Origin: Kitasatospora albolonga
GTDB taxonomy: Bacteria; Actinomycetota; Actinomycetes; Streptomycetales; Streptomycetaceae
Direction: 5' to 3'
Length of the DNA stretch: 64,000 nt
Assembly: GCA_002082585.1 (NCBI GenBank)
Contig: CP020563.1
Location: 4,148,001 to 4,212,000, forward strand
In this document: piece after piece, positions 16,969-26,996 of the stretch
Layout of the letters: the number at the start of each line of letters is the position of its first letter
Position numbering within the stretch: the stretch's first letter is position 1
The notes under the pieces: model-generated
Seen by the model: the letters and a program-made list of their open reading frames with translations, nothing else
What the model was told of the DNA's origin: nothing
The model's database searches: none
Made by a program: the position numbers and the translations under genes

Positions 16969-18474
16969 GTGCTGTCATATGAGGAGTTGACCCCGCCGGA
17001 GCGCGAGCTGTGGGACGCCTTCCCCGAAGGGCGTCGCGTCGATCTGCGTACGGGCACAGCCGAGTCGGACGATCCCGTCGCAGGGGCCGGGTGGGGGGCC
17101 GAACGTACCGTCCGTGCCGCCGTCGTGGCGATGCTGCTGCTCGGTGCGCACGACGGTGACCGGGGCTCCGGCACCGTGGCCTCCCTGCGGCTCGCGGGGG
17201 CCCGTGTCACCGGGCGTCTCGATCTGTCCGGGGCGGAGGTCTCGCACCTGTTCTCCCTGGTGGGCTGTCGGCTGGAGGAACCGGTGCGGCTGTACGGTGC
17301 CACCACCCGGACGGTCGTGATCACGGACAGCTGGGTTCCGGGGGTCGACTGCGAACTCGCCCGTATCGGGGGCGACCTGGATCTGCGGCGGTCCGTTGTC
17401 GAAGGCGGCTCCCTCAACCTCATCAACGCCCGCATGGCCGGGAACCTGCTGGTCTCGGACGCCGAGATCGCGGGCACGGACGAGTGGGCGGTGCTCGGCG
17501 GCGGCCTGATCCTGGAGGGCAGCGTCTTCGGGCAGCGGCTCATCACCCGGGGCGGACTGAGGCTGCCGGGCGCCCAGTTGCTCAGCGGGCTGTTCCTGCA
17601 AGGCGCACGGCTGGGGGACACCGAAGGCGTCGCGCTGGCCGCAGAGGTCATGGCCGCTTCGTCCGTGGACTGCTCCCAGGGGTTCACCGCCCAGGGGCAG
17701 GTGGTGCTGCGGAGCGCCCGCATAGCAGGTCTGCTGAGCTTCGAAGACGCTCATCTGAACGGGGACGGCATCGCCCTGGACTGTGTGTCGATGGTGGTGG
17801 GGGAGCTCGATCACCGGCCCGCCGCGCCGCCCTCGGGGGTGGTGGATCTCCGGTCCGCCCAGGCCACCTGGTTCCGGGACAGCGAGCGGTCCCGGCCAGG
17901 GAAGGTGCTCCTGGACGGGTTCACCTACGGGGGCATCCGGTCGGCCGGGGGTGGCTCGTCCGTGGTGCGTGGGGGCGACGAGGTGAGCCGTCGGCTGGAC
18001 TGGGTGCGGCGGAATCCCGGCTACGCGCCACAGCCGTACGAGCAACTCGCCGCCTGGTACCGGAAGATCGGCCATGACGACGACGCCCGCCGCGTGCTGC
18101 TGGCCAAGCAGCGTCATCGGCGCCTGGGCCTCTCCCTGCCGGCGCGCCTGTGGGGGCACCTGCTCGACGTGACCGTGGGCTACGGCTACCGGCCCTGGAT
18201 GGCCGGTGTCTGGCTCCTCGCGCTGACCCTGCTGGGCACGCTGGCCTTCAGTACGCACGAGCCCCGCCCGGTCAAGGAGGGCGAAGGCAGTCCGTTCCAG
18301 CCCTTCGTCTACACCCTCGACCTCCTGATCCCCATCGGTGACCTGGGGCAGCGCTCCGGGTGGTACTGGTCGGAGGGCGGTCTCCAGTGGCTGGCCTACC
18401 TGCTGATCGCCTTCGGCTGGGTGCTGACGACCGCCCTCGTCGCCGGGGTCACCCGCGCTCTCCAGAAGAGCTGA
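16969..18474 (+). CDS. Membrane-anchored beta-helix-like protein (membrane-associated oxidoreductase-like family)
   Basis: 501 aa from GTG 16969, chosen for the upstream leaderless -10. Residues about 60-340 contain recurring strand-turn units such as GARVTGRLDLSGAEV, RIGGDLDLRRS and ARIAGLLSF, spaced about 20-40 residues apart as in pentapeptide-repeat or bactofilin-type beta-solenoids. A short TPR-like helical stretch (YEQLAAWYRKIGHDDDARRVL) follows, then two or three transmembrane helices (about 405-425 and 475-497). Databases call such Streptomyces proteins membrane-associated oxidoreductase, but no redox motif is visible and I would not rely on that. Probably a scaffold at the membrane. 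Confidence 0.7.
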   Translation: MLSYEELTPPERELWDAFPEGRRVDLRTGTAESDDPVAGAGWGAERTVRAAVVAMLLLGAHDGDRGSGTVASLRLAGARVTGRLDLSGAEVSHLFSLVGCRLEEPVRLYGATTRTVVITDSWVPGVDCELARIGGDLDLRRSVVEGGSLNLINARMAGNLLVSDAEIAGTDEWAVLGGGLILEGSVFGQRLITRGGLRLPGAQLLSGLFLQGARLGDTEGVALAAEVMAASSVDCSQGFTAQGQVVLRSARIAGLLSFEDAHLNGDGIALDCVSMVVGELDHRPAAPPSGVVDLRSAQATWFRDSERSRPGKVLLDGFTYGGIRSAGGGSSVVRGGDEVSRRLDWVRRNPGYAPQPYEQLAAWYRKIGHDDDARRVLLAKQRHRRLGLSLPARLWGHLLDVTVGYGYRPWMAGVWLLALTLLGTLAFSTHEPRPVKEGEGSPFQPFVYTLDLLIPIGDLGQRSGWYWSEGGLQWLAYLLIAFGWVLTTALVAGVTRALQKS

Positions 18475-18593
18475 GCCGTCGCGCAGGCACCGGTCGTCCG
18501 GCCGGGGCGGAGGCCGGTGTGTTTGAGTTGGGCGTCGCGGCCGCCCCGCGCCTCAGTGGTCATGAGAAGCGTTCATGAGAAGAGTCCGTCCCG

Positions 18594-19376
18594 ATGATGC
18601 ACGTGAAGCATGTTCTTGTTCTGGGAGGGACCACCGAGGGGCGGCTGCTGGCCGAGCGCCTCGCCGGTGACCCGCGCGTCCGCGTCACCACCTCGCTCGC
18701 CGGGCGCGTGGCCGCTCCCCGGCTGCCGCCCGGTGATGTGCGCGTCGGTGGGTTCGGCGGGAGCGACGGGCTTGCCTCGTGGGTACGGGAGCACCGCGTC
18801 GATCTCCTCGTCGATGCCACCCACCCCTTCGCCGCCACCATGAGCCGGAACGCCGCCGAGGCCGCCGCCCGGGCCCGCGTTCCCCTCCTCGCCCTCCGTC
18901 GGCCCGGCTGGGTGGCCCAGGACGGCGACCGCTGGCACTCCGTCGCCTCCCTTGCCGAGGCCGCCGAGCTGCTGCCCGCACTCGGTGAGCGGGTCTTCCT
19001 CACCACCGGGCGGATGGGGCTCGCCGCCTTCGCGGGAGCGGGACTCGACGCGTTGTGGTTTCTCGTACGGTCCGTCGACGCGCCGGAGCCGCCCTGCCCT
19101 CGGAGGATGGACATGCTGCTCGACCGGGGGCCGTTCGAGCTGGAGGGGGAGCGGGAGATTCTGCGTCGCCACCGCATCGACGTTCTCGTCACCAAGGACA
19201 GCGGCGGCGACGCCACCGCGCCCAAGCTCACCGCCGCCCGTGAGGCCGGGATTCCCGTCGTGGTCGTGCGGCGGCCACCCGTACCGGAAGGGGTGCCGGT
19301 GGCCGCCACACCCGACGAGGCCGTGGAGTGGGTCGTGCGGAGGCTTTACGCGGAGGGCTCCGCGGGCTCCGGGTAG
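18594..19376 (+). CDS. cobK: Precorrin-6A reductase CobK
   Basis: 260 aa. N-terminal nucleotide-binding loop HVLVLGGTTEGRLLAERL, DATHPFAATMSRNA in the middle, TTGRMGLAAF, and the C-terminal LVTKDSGGDATAPKLTAA with the conserved KDSGG. It reduces precorrin-6A to dihydro-precorrin-6A with NADPH, between CobF/CobM chemistry and CobL. The start has only a weak GAAGAG upstream, and an ATGATG pair leaves a one-codon ambiguity. Its 3' end overlaps the convergent cobIJ gene by 31 bases. It is on the opposite strand from the cobIJ-cobH-cobG run, so its expression is separate. Confidence 0.95.
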   Translation: MMHVKHVLVLGGTTEGRLLAERLAGDPRVRVTTSLAGRVAAPRLPPGDVRVGGFGGSDGLASWVREHRVDLLVDATHPFAATMSRNAAEAAARARVPLLALRRPGWVAQDGDRWHSVASLAEAAELLPALGERVFLTTGRMGLAAFAGAGLDALWFLVRSVDAPEPPCPRRMDMLLDRGPFELEGEREILRRHRIDVLVTKDSGGDATAPKLTAAREAGIPVVVVRRPPVPEGVPVAATPDEAVEWVVRRLYAEGSAGSG

Positions 19377-20893
19377 CGGCGCGGGGTCCACACGATGGAG
19401 CTGCCCGACTCACCCCGCCGCACCCACCGCGTCTGCGACGAGCCCACGATCAGCAGCGTCCGCATGTCCACCTCCGCCGGGTCGACATCGGCCAGCCGCA
19501 CCGTACGGACGCTCTCCGTCGGGCCGCCCACGTCCCGTGCCAGCACGACCGGGGTGTCCGGAGAGCGGTGCTCCAGGAGAAGGTCGCGGGCCTTGGCCAC
19601 CTGCCACGTACGGGACTTGGAGCCCGGGTTGTAGAGCGCCAGCACCAGGTCCGCCGAGGCCGCCGCGCGGAGGCGTTCCGCGATGACCTCCCACGGTTTG
19701 AGGCGGTCCGAGAGGGAGATCGTGGCGTAGTCGTGGCCCAGCGGTGCGCCGGCGCGCGCCGCCGCCGCGTTGGCCGCGGTGACCCCCGGCAGGACCCGTA
19801 CGGGAATCTCCGCGTACTCCTCCTGCGAGGCCACCTCCAGCACCGCCGTCGCCATCGCGAAGACCCCCGGGTCGCCGCCCGAGACCACCGCGACCCGGTG
19901 GCCCCGGCGGGCCAGGTCCAGCGCGAACTCCGCCCGCTCCGACTCCACCTTGTTGTCCGAGCCGTGCCGCGCCTGGCCGGGGCGGACCGGGACCCGGTCC
20001 AGGTAGGTCGTGTACCCGACCAGGGCGTCGGCCGCCGCCAGAGCGCCCCGCGTCTCCGGGGTCAGCCACAGCGGGCCCGCCGGGCCGGTGCCCACGACGG
20101 CCACCTCACCGGAGCCCGGCCGCCCGGAGGGGCGCGGCGCGTCGATACGGCTCGGCAGCACCGCCACCGAGAAGTACGGGACGGATGCGGGGTCGATGTC
20201 CGCGAGGTCGCCCGTGCGCTCCCCGGCCATGGTCGCCCGCTCCACGTACCGCGCCTCCGCCAGCCGCCCCGACGCCTCGAACGCCCCGCGCACCGCCGGG
20301 AACGTACGCCCCAGCTTCATCACCACCGCCGTGTCCGTCGCCGCGAGACGGGCCGTCAGCTCCTCCTCCGGGAGCGTGCCGGGGAGGATCGTGAGGATCT
20401 CCTCGCCCTCCACCAGCGGGGTGCCGAGGCGGGCCGCCGCCGCGCTCACCGACGTGACGCCGGGGATGACGTCGGTGGCGTACCGGTCGGCCAGCCGCTT
20501 GTGCATGTGCATGTACGAGCCGTAGAACATCGGGTCGCCCTCGGCGAGGACCGCCACCGTCCGGCCCGCGTCCAGGTGCGCCGCGAGCCGGGCCGCGGCC
20601 TTCTCGTAGAACTCCTCCAGCGCGCCCCGGTAGCCGCCGGGATGGTCCGTGGTCTCCGTCGTGACCGGGTAGACCAGGGGCTCCTCGATGTGGTCGGGCC
20701 GCAGGTGCGCGGCGGCGATGGAGCGGGCGATCGAACGGCCGTGGCGGGCGCTGTGGTACGCGATCACGTCCGCCTCGCCGATCGCCCGGACCGCCCGGAG
20801 CGTCATCAGGTCCGGGTCGCCGGGGCCGAGGCCGACGCCGTAGAGGCGGCCCGTGCTGGTGTCTTTCACCGGGGAAGTCACTGGGGAGTTCAC
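19346..20893 (-). CDS. cobIJ: Fused precorrin-2 C20-methyltransferase / precorrin-3B C17-methyltransferase
   Basis: 515 aa from GTG 20893, which shares one base with the cobH stop (TAGTG), so the two are coupled. The CobI half (about 10-245) shows LYGVGLGPGDPDLMTLRA, VLAEGDPMFYGSY and VIPGVTSVSAAAARLG. The CobJ half (about 265-500) shows VAVVGTGPAGPLWLT, VSGGDPGVFAMA, VLPGVTAANAAAARAGAP, and LVLALYNPGSKSR. It therefore adds the C20 methyl before, and the C17 methyl with ring contraction after, the CobG oxygenation. The fused arrangement is common in Streptomyces. Longer upstream frames are shadows of cobH. Confidence 0.96.
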   Translation of the reverse strand: MNSPVTSPVKDTSTGRLYGVGLGPGDPDLMTLRAVRAIGEADVIAYHSARHGRSIARSIAAAHLRPDHIEEPLVYPVTTETTDHPGGYRGALEEFYEKAAARLAAHLDAGRTVAVLAEGDPMFYGSYMHMHKRLADRYATDVIPGVTSVSAAAARLGTPLVEGEEILTILPGTLPEEELTARLAATDTAVVMKLGRTFPAVRGAFEASGRLAEARYVERATMAGERTGDLADIDPASVPYFSVAVLPSRIDAPRPSGRPGSGEVAVVGTGPAGPLWLTPETRGALAAADALVGYTTYLDRVPVRPGQARHGSDNKVESERAEFALDLARRGHRVAVVSGGDPGVFAMATAVLEVASQEEYAEIPVRVLPGVTAANAAAARAGAPLGHDYATISLSDRLKPWEVIAERLRAAASADLVLALYNPGSKSRTWQVAKARDLLLEHRSPDTPVVLARDVGGPTESVRTVRLADVDPAEVDMRTLLIVGSSQTRWVRRGESGSSIVWTPRRYPEPAEPSA

Positions 20894-21519
20894 TACTCTT
20901 CCTCGCTCGCGATGGCGTTGAGCGCCGCCGCCGCTATCGCGCTGCCGCCGCGCCTGCCCCGGATGATCAGGTGCTCCAGGCCCGACGGGTGTTCGGCCAG
21001 GGCCTCCTTCGACTCCATCGCGCCGACGAAGCCGACCGGGACGCCGATGACGGCGGCCGGGCGCGGGGCGCCCTCCTCGATCATCTCCAGCAGCCGGAAC
21101 AGGGCCGTCGGCGCGTTGCCGACCGCGACCACCGCCCCCTCCAGCCGGTCCCGCCACAGCTCCAGGGCCGCCGCACTCCGCGTGGTTCCCATCTTCGCGG
21201 CCAGCTCCGGCACGGACGGGTCGGAGAGCGTGCACACCACGTCGTTGTCCGCGGGCAGCCGCTTGCGGGTGACCCCGCTGGCCACCATCGCCACATCGCA
21301 GAGGATCGGTGCGCCGGAGCGCAGGGCGGCGCGGGCGTCGGCCACGACGTCCGGCGAGAAGACGAGATCGCGTACGAGGTCGACCATCCCGCAGGCGTGG
21401 ATCATCCGGACGGCGACCTGGCTCACGTCGGCGGGCAGCCCGGCGAGATCCGCCTCCGCGCGGATGGTGGCGAAGGACTGGCGGTAGATCGCCGGTCCGT
21501 CCTTCTCGTACTGGTGCAC
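20893..21519 (-). CDS. cobH: Precorrin-8X methylmutase CobH
   Basis: 208 aa. Catalytic histidine His41-42 region in [27 protein letters not shown], and the C-terminal [13 protein letters not shown], which binds the tetrapyrrole, are all intact. It moves the C11 methyl to C12 to make hydrogenobyrinate. It lies between cobG (48 bases upstream) and cobIJ (one-base overlap) in the same transcription unit. Length is normal for the family. GTG/ATG start at 21519. Confidence 0.96.
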   Translation of the reverse strand: MHQYEKDGPAIYRQSFATIRAEADLAGLPADVSQVAVRMIHACGMVDLVRDLVFSPDVVADARAALRSGAPILCDVAMVASGVTRKRLPADNDVVCTLSDPSVPELAAKMGTTRSAAALELWRDRLEGAVVAVGNAPTALFRLLEMIEEGAPRPAAVIGVPVGFVGAMESKEALAEHPSGLEHLIIRGRRGGSAIAAAALNAIASEEE

Positions 21520-21567
21520 AGTGCTGTCGCTTTCTTCTGCCGTGAGCTCATCAAGGAAGGTGGTGCG

Positions 21568-22869
21568 TCAGAGAGCGCGGGCCTCGGCCACCGCCGCCGC
21601 CAGCCGCGCCGGATCGTTCCGTACGGTCGTCGGGGCGTCCCGGCGCTCTCCCCGTACGTGCGAGATCCGGTGCCCGTCCGGCGTGGCGACCACGTCGATC
21701 CACTCCCCGTGGGGGTGGCCGCAGCGGCGTTCGCACCCGGACCAGTACACAGGTAGCCGCCCCGGCGGTCCCACAGCGGCCCCCGCTTCGGCCCGTACGT
21801 CGGACAGCGACTTCGCGCAGCCGGGGTGGCCGATGCAGGCGCCCACGCCGGTCCAGGGGGAGTCGGGGGCGGTGATCAGCCCGGCCGCGGACAGCGCGCG
21901 GAGTGCGTCCGCCGCCTCCTGCCGGGGGAAGGGGCCGGGGACGATGATCCCGCGCCAGGGGGTGAGCCGCAGCTCGCCCCCGTACCGCTTCGCCGTCTCC
22001 GTGAGCAGCCGCCACTGGGCCGGAGCGAGCCGCCCCAGGGGTACGTCGACGCTGAGCGCGGCCGTCGTGCCGACCGGTGCGGGGATGGCCTTCGTGCCGA
22101 CCGGTCCGGGGGCCGGGGCGGGCGCTTTACGGGGCCGGGGGCGGGGGCGGTGGACGGCCGGGCCCGTCGCCGGGCCGATGGTGCGGACCAGTTCGGTGCG
22201 TACGTCGTCGGGCAGGTCCTTCACGCGCCACGCGCCGGAGTCGTGGGCGGCGCGGAGGAACGCCTCGGCGGCCAGGAGCGCGGCGCGCGGGGCCTCGTCT
22301 GAGGACGGCAGCCGGAACACCTCGTCCTCCGCCCCGATCCGCAGCAGGGCGTCCGGCCCCCCGGCGATGACCGTCACGTCCGCGCCCAGCGCGTCCACGT
22401 CACCGCCGCCCGCGTCCAGGGCGAAGAGGAAGCGGCCGGAGAGCGCCGCGGCGGCGGGCGACGCGCACACCAGCCGGTCCAGCTCCCCCAGCCAGGCCCC
22501 CAGCGACGGCGAACCGTCCAGCCCGGCCAGCGGTGACGCCACGATGTTGCGGGCCCGCTCGTGCGCGGCGGACGGCAGGAGGCCCGCGTCCGTGAGCAGC
22601 GCCGCCAGCTCGCCGCCGCACCCCGTACCGAGGCCGCGCAGCTGTACGTTGCCCCGCGAGGTGAGATGCAGCTCACCGTCCCCGAACCGCTCGGCCGCCG
22701 CCAGCAGCGCGTCCGCCCGGCCGGGGTCCAGCACCCCGCCGGGTATCCGTACGCGGGCCAGCGCCCCGTCGTCCGCCGGGTGCAGGCGCAGCGTTCCGGG
22801 GCAGGCGTCGCCCCCGGCGCGGGCGGAGGCGCCGCCCGCGGAAACGGGCGAGGGGGCGGAATCGGGCAT
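21568..22869 (-). CDS. cobG: Precorrin-3B synthase CobG
   Basis: 433 aa from ATG 22869 (an ATG at 22881 is also in frame; no clear ribosome site for either). It has two ferredoxin-like halves of the nitrite/sulfite reductase family. The 4Fe-4S/sirohaem cysteines are visible in CIGHPGC and GCERRCGHPHG. It uses O2 to hydroxylate C20 and form the lactone of precorrin-3B, the step that defines the aerobic pathway. First gene of cobG-cobH-cobIJ. It is divergent from cobN, and the riboswitch of cobN lies in the shared upstream region on the other strand. Confidence 0.93.
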   Translation of the reverse strand: MPDSAPSPVSAGGASARAGGDACPGTLRLHPADDGALARVRIPGGVLDPGRADALLAAAERFGDGELHLTSRGNVQLRGLGTGCGGELAALLTDAGLLPSAAHERARNIVASPLAGLDGSPSLGAWLGELDRLVCASPAAAALSGRFLFALDAGGGDVDALGADVTVIAGGPDALLRIGAEDEVFRLPSSDEAPRAALLAAEAFLRAAHDSGAWRVKDLPDDVRTELVRTIGPATGPAVHRPRPRPRKAPAPAPGPVGTKAIPAPVGTTAALSVDVPLGRLAPAQWRLLTETAKRYGGELRLTPWRGIIVPGPFPRQEAADALRALSAAGLITAPDSPWTGVGACIGHPGCAKSLSDVRAEAGAAVGPPGRLPVYWSGCERRCGHPHGEWIDVVATPDGHRISHVRGERRDAPTTVRNDPARLAAAVAEARAL

Positions 22870-23094
22870 GGCGGCGAGCATACCGACCGGGCCGCTCCCG
22901 GCGGCGGGCCCGTGGCTGTGACCTGCGGGACAGGGGTGGCTGCTGGTGTGGGACAGGGGGTGCGGGGCGACTGCGGCGACCGCGGCGACCGGTGGCCACG
23001 CGCTGGGCCTCCGCCCCCCCGCCCCCACCCCCAAACAGTGATCACCACCGCACCCACGCCCCCTGCCCCGCCCCCACCCCCGCCGCTTAGGATG

Positions 23095-23245
23095 CAGGCG
23101 GCGGTCCGTTCAGGCCGCCATCGCCAGACGGCGACAGGGGAGGAAGCCCGGTGTGAATCCGGCGCGGTCCCGCCACTGTGAGCCCGGCCGCCGCCACCAC
23201 CGGCTGCCGGACGAGTCAGGAACTCCCTTCTCCGAGTGCCCGGCA
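23095..23245 (+). promoter_or_regulatory. Cobalamin (AdoCbl) riboswitch
   Basis: All landmark pieces occur in order: AGGAAGCCCGGTGTGAATCC (23141-23160), CGGTCCCGCCACTGTGAGC containing the B12-box core GCCACTG (23172-23178), and the GAGTCAGGA loop (23214-23222) that pairs in the kissing-loop region. It sits 75-220 bases before cobN on the same strand, so cobN is predicted to be repressed by cobalamin at the RNA level. Confidence 0.93.
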
Positions 23246-23318
23246 GCCGCCGGACCGCCCGGAGAGACCCTCCGACACCGCCCGGGGCGTGGACACCCCG
23301 AGGAAGGCCCGACGCCGC

Positions 23319-26300
23319 ATGATCCTGCTCCTGTCGACGTCCGACACCGACCTCCTGAGCGCCCGGGCCTCCGAGGGGCCGGTCAGCTACCGGTACGCCA
23401 ACCCTTCCCGCGTCGACCTCGACGGACTGCCCGAGCTGCTGGAGGGCGCCGAGCTCGTCGTCGTACGGCTCCTCGGCGGCGTACGGGCGTGGCAGGAGGG
23501 GCTCGACGTGGTGCTGGCCACCGGGCGGCCGGTCGTCGTGCTGACCGGTGAGCAGGCTCCGGACGCGCAGCTGATGGCCGCCTCCACCGTGCCGATCGGG
23601 ATCGCGGCCGAGGCGCACGCCTACCTCGCGCACGGCGGGCCCGCCAACCTGGAGCAGCTGGCCCGGTTCCTCTCGGACACCGTGCTGCTGACCGGCCACG
23701 GCTTCGAGCCGCCCGCCCCGGCCCCGGCGTGGGGCCCGCTGGAGCGGGACGCCCGGGAGCTGCCCGAGGGCGCGCCGACGGTCGCCGTCCTCTACTACCG
23801 CGCCCACCACATGAGCGGGAACACGGCGTTCGTGGAGGCGCTCTGCACGGCGGTCGAGGACGCGGGGGGCCGGCCGCTCCCGCTGTACGTCGCGTCCCTC
23901 CGTACCCCGGAGGCCGACCTCGTCGACCAACTCCGCGCCGCCGACGCCATCGTGACCACCGTCCTCGCGGCGGGCGGCACCAAGCCCGCCGAGGCGTCCG
24001 CCGGGGGCGACGACGAGTCGTGGGACGCGGGCGCGCTGACCCAGCTCGACGTGCCGATCCTCCAGGCGCTCTGCCTCACCAGCCCGCGCGCCGCGTGGGA
24101 GGAGAACGACGAGGGCGTCTCCCCGCTGGACGCGGCCACGCAGATCGCGGTGCCGGAGTTCGACGGCCGCCTGATCACGGTCCCCTTCTCCTTCAAGGAG
24201 ATCGATGAGGACGGGCTCCCGGCGTACGTCCCCGACGCCGAGCGCGCGGCCCGGGTCGCCGGGATCGCCGTACGCCACGCGAAGCTCCGCTCGATCCCCA
24301 ACGCGGAGAAGAAGATCGCGCTGGTCCTCTCCGCCTACCCGACCAAGCACTCGCGGATCGGGAACGCGGTCGGTCTCGACACCCCCGCCAGCGCCGTGGC
24401 CCTGCTGCGCCGACTGCGGTCCGAGGGCTACGACTTCGGGCCCGAGGCCGACATCCCGGGGCTGGTCTCCGGCGACGGCGACGAGCTGATCTACGCGCTG
24501 ATCGAGGCGGGCGGCCATGACCAGGAGTGGCTGACCGAGGAGCAGCTGGCGAAGAACCCGGTCCGTATCCCGGCCGCCGACTACCGCCGCTGGTTCGCCG
24601 AACTCCCGCAGGAGCTAAGGGAGTCGGTTGAGCAGCACTGGGGCCCGGCGCCCGGCGAGATGTTCGTCGACCGGTCCGCCAACCCGGAGGGTGACATCGT
24701 CCTCGCGGCCCTGCGGCGCGGGAACCTGCTCATCCTCATCCAGCCGCCGCGCGGCTTCGGCGAGAACCCGATCGCGATCTACCACGACCCCGATCTCCCG
24801 CCGTCCCACCACTACTTGGCCGCCTACCGCTGGATCGCGGCCTCAGCCGAGGACAACGGCTTCGGCGCGGACGCGATGATCCACCTGGGCAAGCACGGCA
24901 ACCTGGAGTGGCTGCCCGGCAAGAACGCGGGCCTCTCCGCCGCCTGCGGCCCCGACGCCGCCCTCGGCGATCTGCCCCTGGTCTACCCGTTCCTGGTGAA
25001 CGACCCGGGCGAGGGTACGCAGGCGAAGCGCCGCGTCCACGCCACGCTGATCGACCATCTCGTCCCGCCGATGGCCCGCGCCGACAGCTACGGCGACATC
25101 GCGCGTCTGGAGCAACTCCTGGACGAGCACGCCCAGATCGCCGCGATGGACCCGTCGAAGCTCCCGGCCATCCGCGCCCAGATCTGGACGCTGATCCAGG
25201 CGGCGAAGCTCGACCACGACCTCGGGGTGGAGGACCGCCCGGAGGACGAGGGCTTCGACGACTTCATCATGCATCTGGACGGCTGGCTCTGCGAGATCAA
25301 GGACGTCCAGATCCGCGACGGCCTGCACATCCTGGGCAACCCGCCCGCCGGGAACGACCGGGTCAACCTGGTCCTCGCCGTCCTCCGCGCCCGCCAGATC
25401 TGGGGCGGTACGGCATCCCTCCCCGGTCTCCGCGAGGCGCTCGGCCTGGACGAGTCGGCCGCCACCCGCACGGACGCCGACGCCATCGAGGAGCAGGCCC
25501 GCGCGCTGGTCCAGGCGATGGACGACGCGGACTGGGCCCCGGAAGCAGTGGCCGGGGTCGCCGCGGGCCTCCCGGACGCCGTGGCCGACATCCTGACCTT
25601 CGCGGCCACCGAGGTGGTCCCGCGCATGGCGGCCACGACCGACGAACTCGCCCACGCGGTCCACGCGTTGAACGGCGGCTTCGTCCCGGCGGGCCCCTCC
25701 GGCTCCCCGCTGCGCGGCCTGGTCAACGTGCTCCCGACGGGCCGCAACTTCTACTCGGTGGACCCCAAGGCGGTTCCCTCCAAGCTCGCTTGGGAGACGG
25801 GCCAGGCCCTCGCCGACTCCCTCCTCACCCGCTACCGCACCGACAACGGCGACTGGCCCACCTCGGTCGGCCTCTCCCTCTGGGGTACGAGCGCGATGCG
25901 CACGGCGGGCGACGACATCGCGGAAGCGTTCGCGCTGCTCGGCATCCGCCCCGTCTGGGACGACGCCTCGCGCCGTGTGACGGGCCTGGAGCCCATCCCG
26001 TACGCCGAGTTGGGCCGTCCGCGTATCGACGTCACGCTCCGCATCTCGGGCTTCTTCCGGGACGCGTTCCCGCACACGATCGGGCTGCTGGACGACGCCG
26101 TACGCCTCGCCGCCTCGCTCGACGAACCGGCCGAGCAGAACTACGTACGGGCCCACGCCCAGGCCGACCTGGCCGAGCACGGTGACGAACGCCGGGCCAC
26201 GACCCGTATCTTCGGCTCGCGCCCCGGCACGTACGGCGCCGGGCTCCTCCAGCTCATCGACTCCCGCGACTGGCGCACCGACGCCGACCTCGCGGAGGTC

Positions 26301-26924
26301 TACACGGTCTGGGGCGGTTACGCCTACGGCCGCGAGCTCGACGGCCGCCCGGCCCGCGAGGAGATGGAGACCGCGTACAAGCGCATCGAGGTCGCCGCGA
26401 AGAACACCGACACCCGCGAGCACGACATCGCGGACTCGGACGACTACTTCCAGTACCACGGCGGCATGGTGGCCACCGTCCGCGCGCTCAAGGGCAAGGC
26501 CCCGGAGGCGTACATCGGGGACTCCACCCGCCCCGAGACCGTCCGCACCCGCACGCTCGTCGAGGAGACCTCCCGCGTCTTCCGCGCCCGGGTCGTCAAC
26601 CCGAAGTGGATCGAGGCGATGCGCCGCCACGGCTACAAGGGCGCGTTCGAGCTGGCCGCCACGGTCGACTACCTCTTCGGCTACGACGCCACGACCGGCG
26701 TCGTCGCCGACTGGATGTACGACAAGCTCACCGAGACGTACGTGCTCGACCCGGAGAACAAGCAGTTCCTCCAGGAGGCCAACCCCTGGGCCCTGCACGG
26801 CATCGCGGAACGCCTGCTGGAGGCCGAGTCGCGCGGCATGTGGGCCAAGCCGGACCCGGCGGTCCTCGAAGCGCTGCGCCAGGTCTACCTGGAGACGGAA
26901 GGCAACCTGGAGGGCGAGGACTGA
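23319..26924 (+). CDS. cobN: Cobaltochelatase subunit CobN
   Basis: 1201 aa from ATG 23319, preceded by AGGAAGG; the open frame upstream is riboswitch RNA. Large CobN/magnesium-chelatase H subunit: VLYYRAHHMSGNTAFVEAL, LVLSAYPTKHSRIGNAVGLDTPAS, HLGKHGNLEWLPGKNAGLS (His-rich metal/porphyrin site) and GSRPGTYGAGLLQLI are present in order. With a ChlI/ChlD or CobS/CobT ATPase pair it inserts cobalt into hydrogenobyrinate a,c-diamide; no ATPase genes are in this window. Expression is controlled by the riboswitch directly upstream. Confidence 0.97.
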   Translation: MILLLSTSDTDLLSARASEGPVSYRYANPSRVDLDGLPELLEGAELVVVRLLGGVRAWQEGLDVVLATGRPVVVLTGEQAPDAQLMAASTVPIGIAAEAHAYLAHGGPANLEQLARFLSDTVLLTGHGFEPPAPAPAWGPLERDARELPEGAPTVAVLYYRAHHMSGNTAFVEALCTAVEDAGGRPLPLYVASLRTPEADLVDQLRAADAIVTTVLAAGGTKPAEASAGGDDESWDAGALTQLDVPILQALCLTSPRAAWEENDEGVSPLDAATQIAVPEFDGRLITVPFSFKEIDEDGLPAYVPDAERAARVAGIAVRHAKLRSIPNAEKKIALVLSAYPTKHSRIGNAVGLDTPASAVALLRRLRSEGYDFGPEADIPGLVSGDGDELIYALIEAGGHDQEWLTEEQLAKNPVRIPAADYRRWFAELPQELRESVEQHWGPAPGEMFVDRSANPEGDIVLAALRRGNLLILIQPPRGFGENPIAIYHDPDLPPSHHYLAAYRWIAASAEDNGFGADAMIHLGKHGNLEWLPGKNAGLSAACGPDAALGDLPLVYPFLVNDPGEGTQAKRRVHATLIDHLVPPMARADSYGDIARLEQLLDEHAQIAAMDPSKLPAIRAQIWTLIQAAKLDHDLGVEDRPEDEGFDDFIMHLDGWLCEIKDVQIRDGLHILGNPPAGNDRVNLVLAVLRARQIWGGTASLPGLREALGLDESAATRTDADAIEEQARALVQAMDDADWAPEAVAGVAAGLPDAVADILTFAATEVVPRMAATTDELAHAVHALNGGFVPAGPSGSPLRGLVNVLPTGRNFYSVDPKAVPSKLAWETGQALADSLLTRYRTDNGDWPTSVGLSLWGTSAMRTAGDDIAEAFALLGIRPVWDDASRRVTGLEPIPYAELGRPRIDVTLRISGFFRDAFPHTIGLLDDAVRLAASLDEPAEQNYVRAHAQADLAEHGDERRATTRIFGSRPGTYGAGLLQLIDSRDWRTDADLAEVYTVWGGYAYGRELDGRPAREEMETAYKRIEVAAKNTDTREHDIADSDDYFQYHGGMVATVRALKGKAPEAYIGDSTRPETVRTRTLVEETSRVFRARVVNPKWIEAMRRHGYKGAFELAATVDYLFGYDATTGVVADWMYDKLTETYVLDPENKQFLQEANPWALHGIAERLLEAESRGMWAKPDPAVLEALRQVYLETEGNLEGED

Positions 26925-26996
26925 CACCCTCTCCCCCCGCTTTTCTTACGTTCCCGCCCCTGCCCCGATCTGCCCCCGACCGGCACAATCACGAAT

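Noticed and set aside
23178..23318. Longer CobN start at 23178
   Set aside because: The added 47 codons coincide with the cobalamin riboswitch; the ATG at 23319 has a proper ribosome site and the conserved N-terminus.
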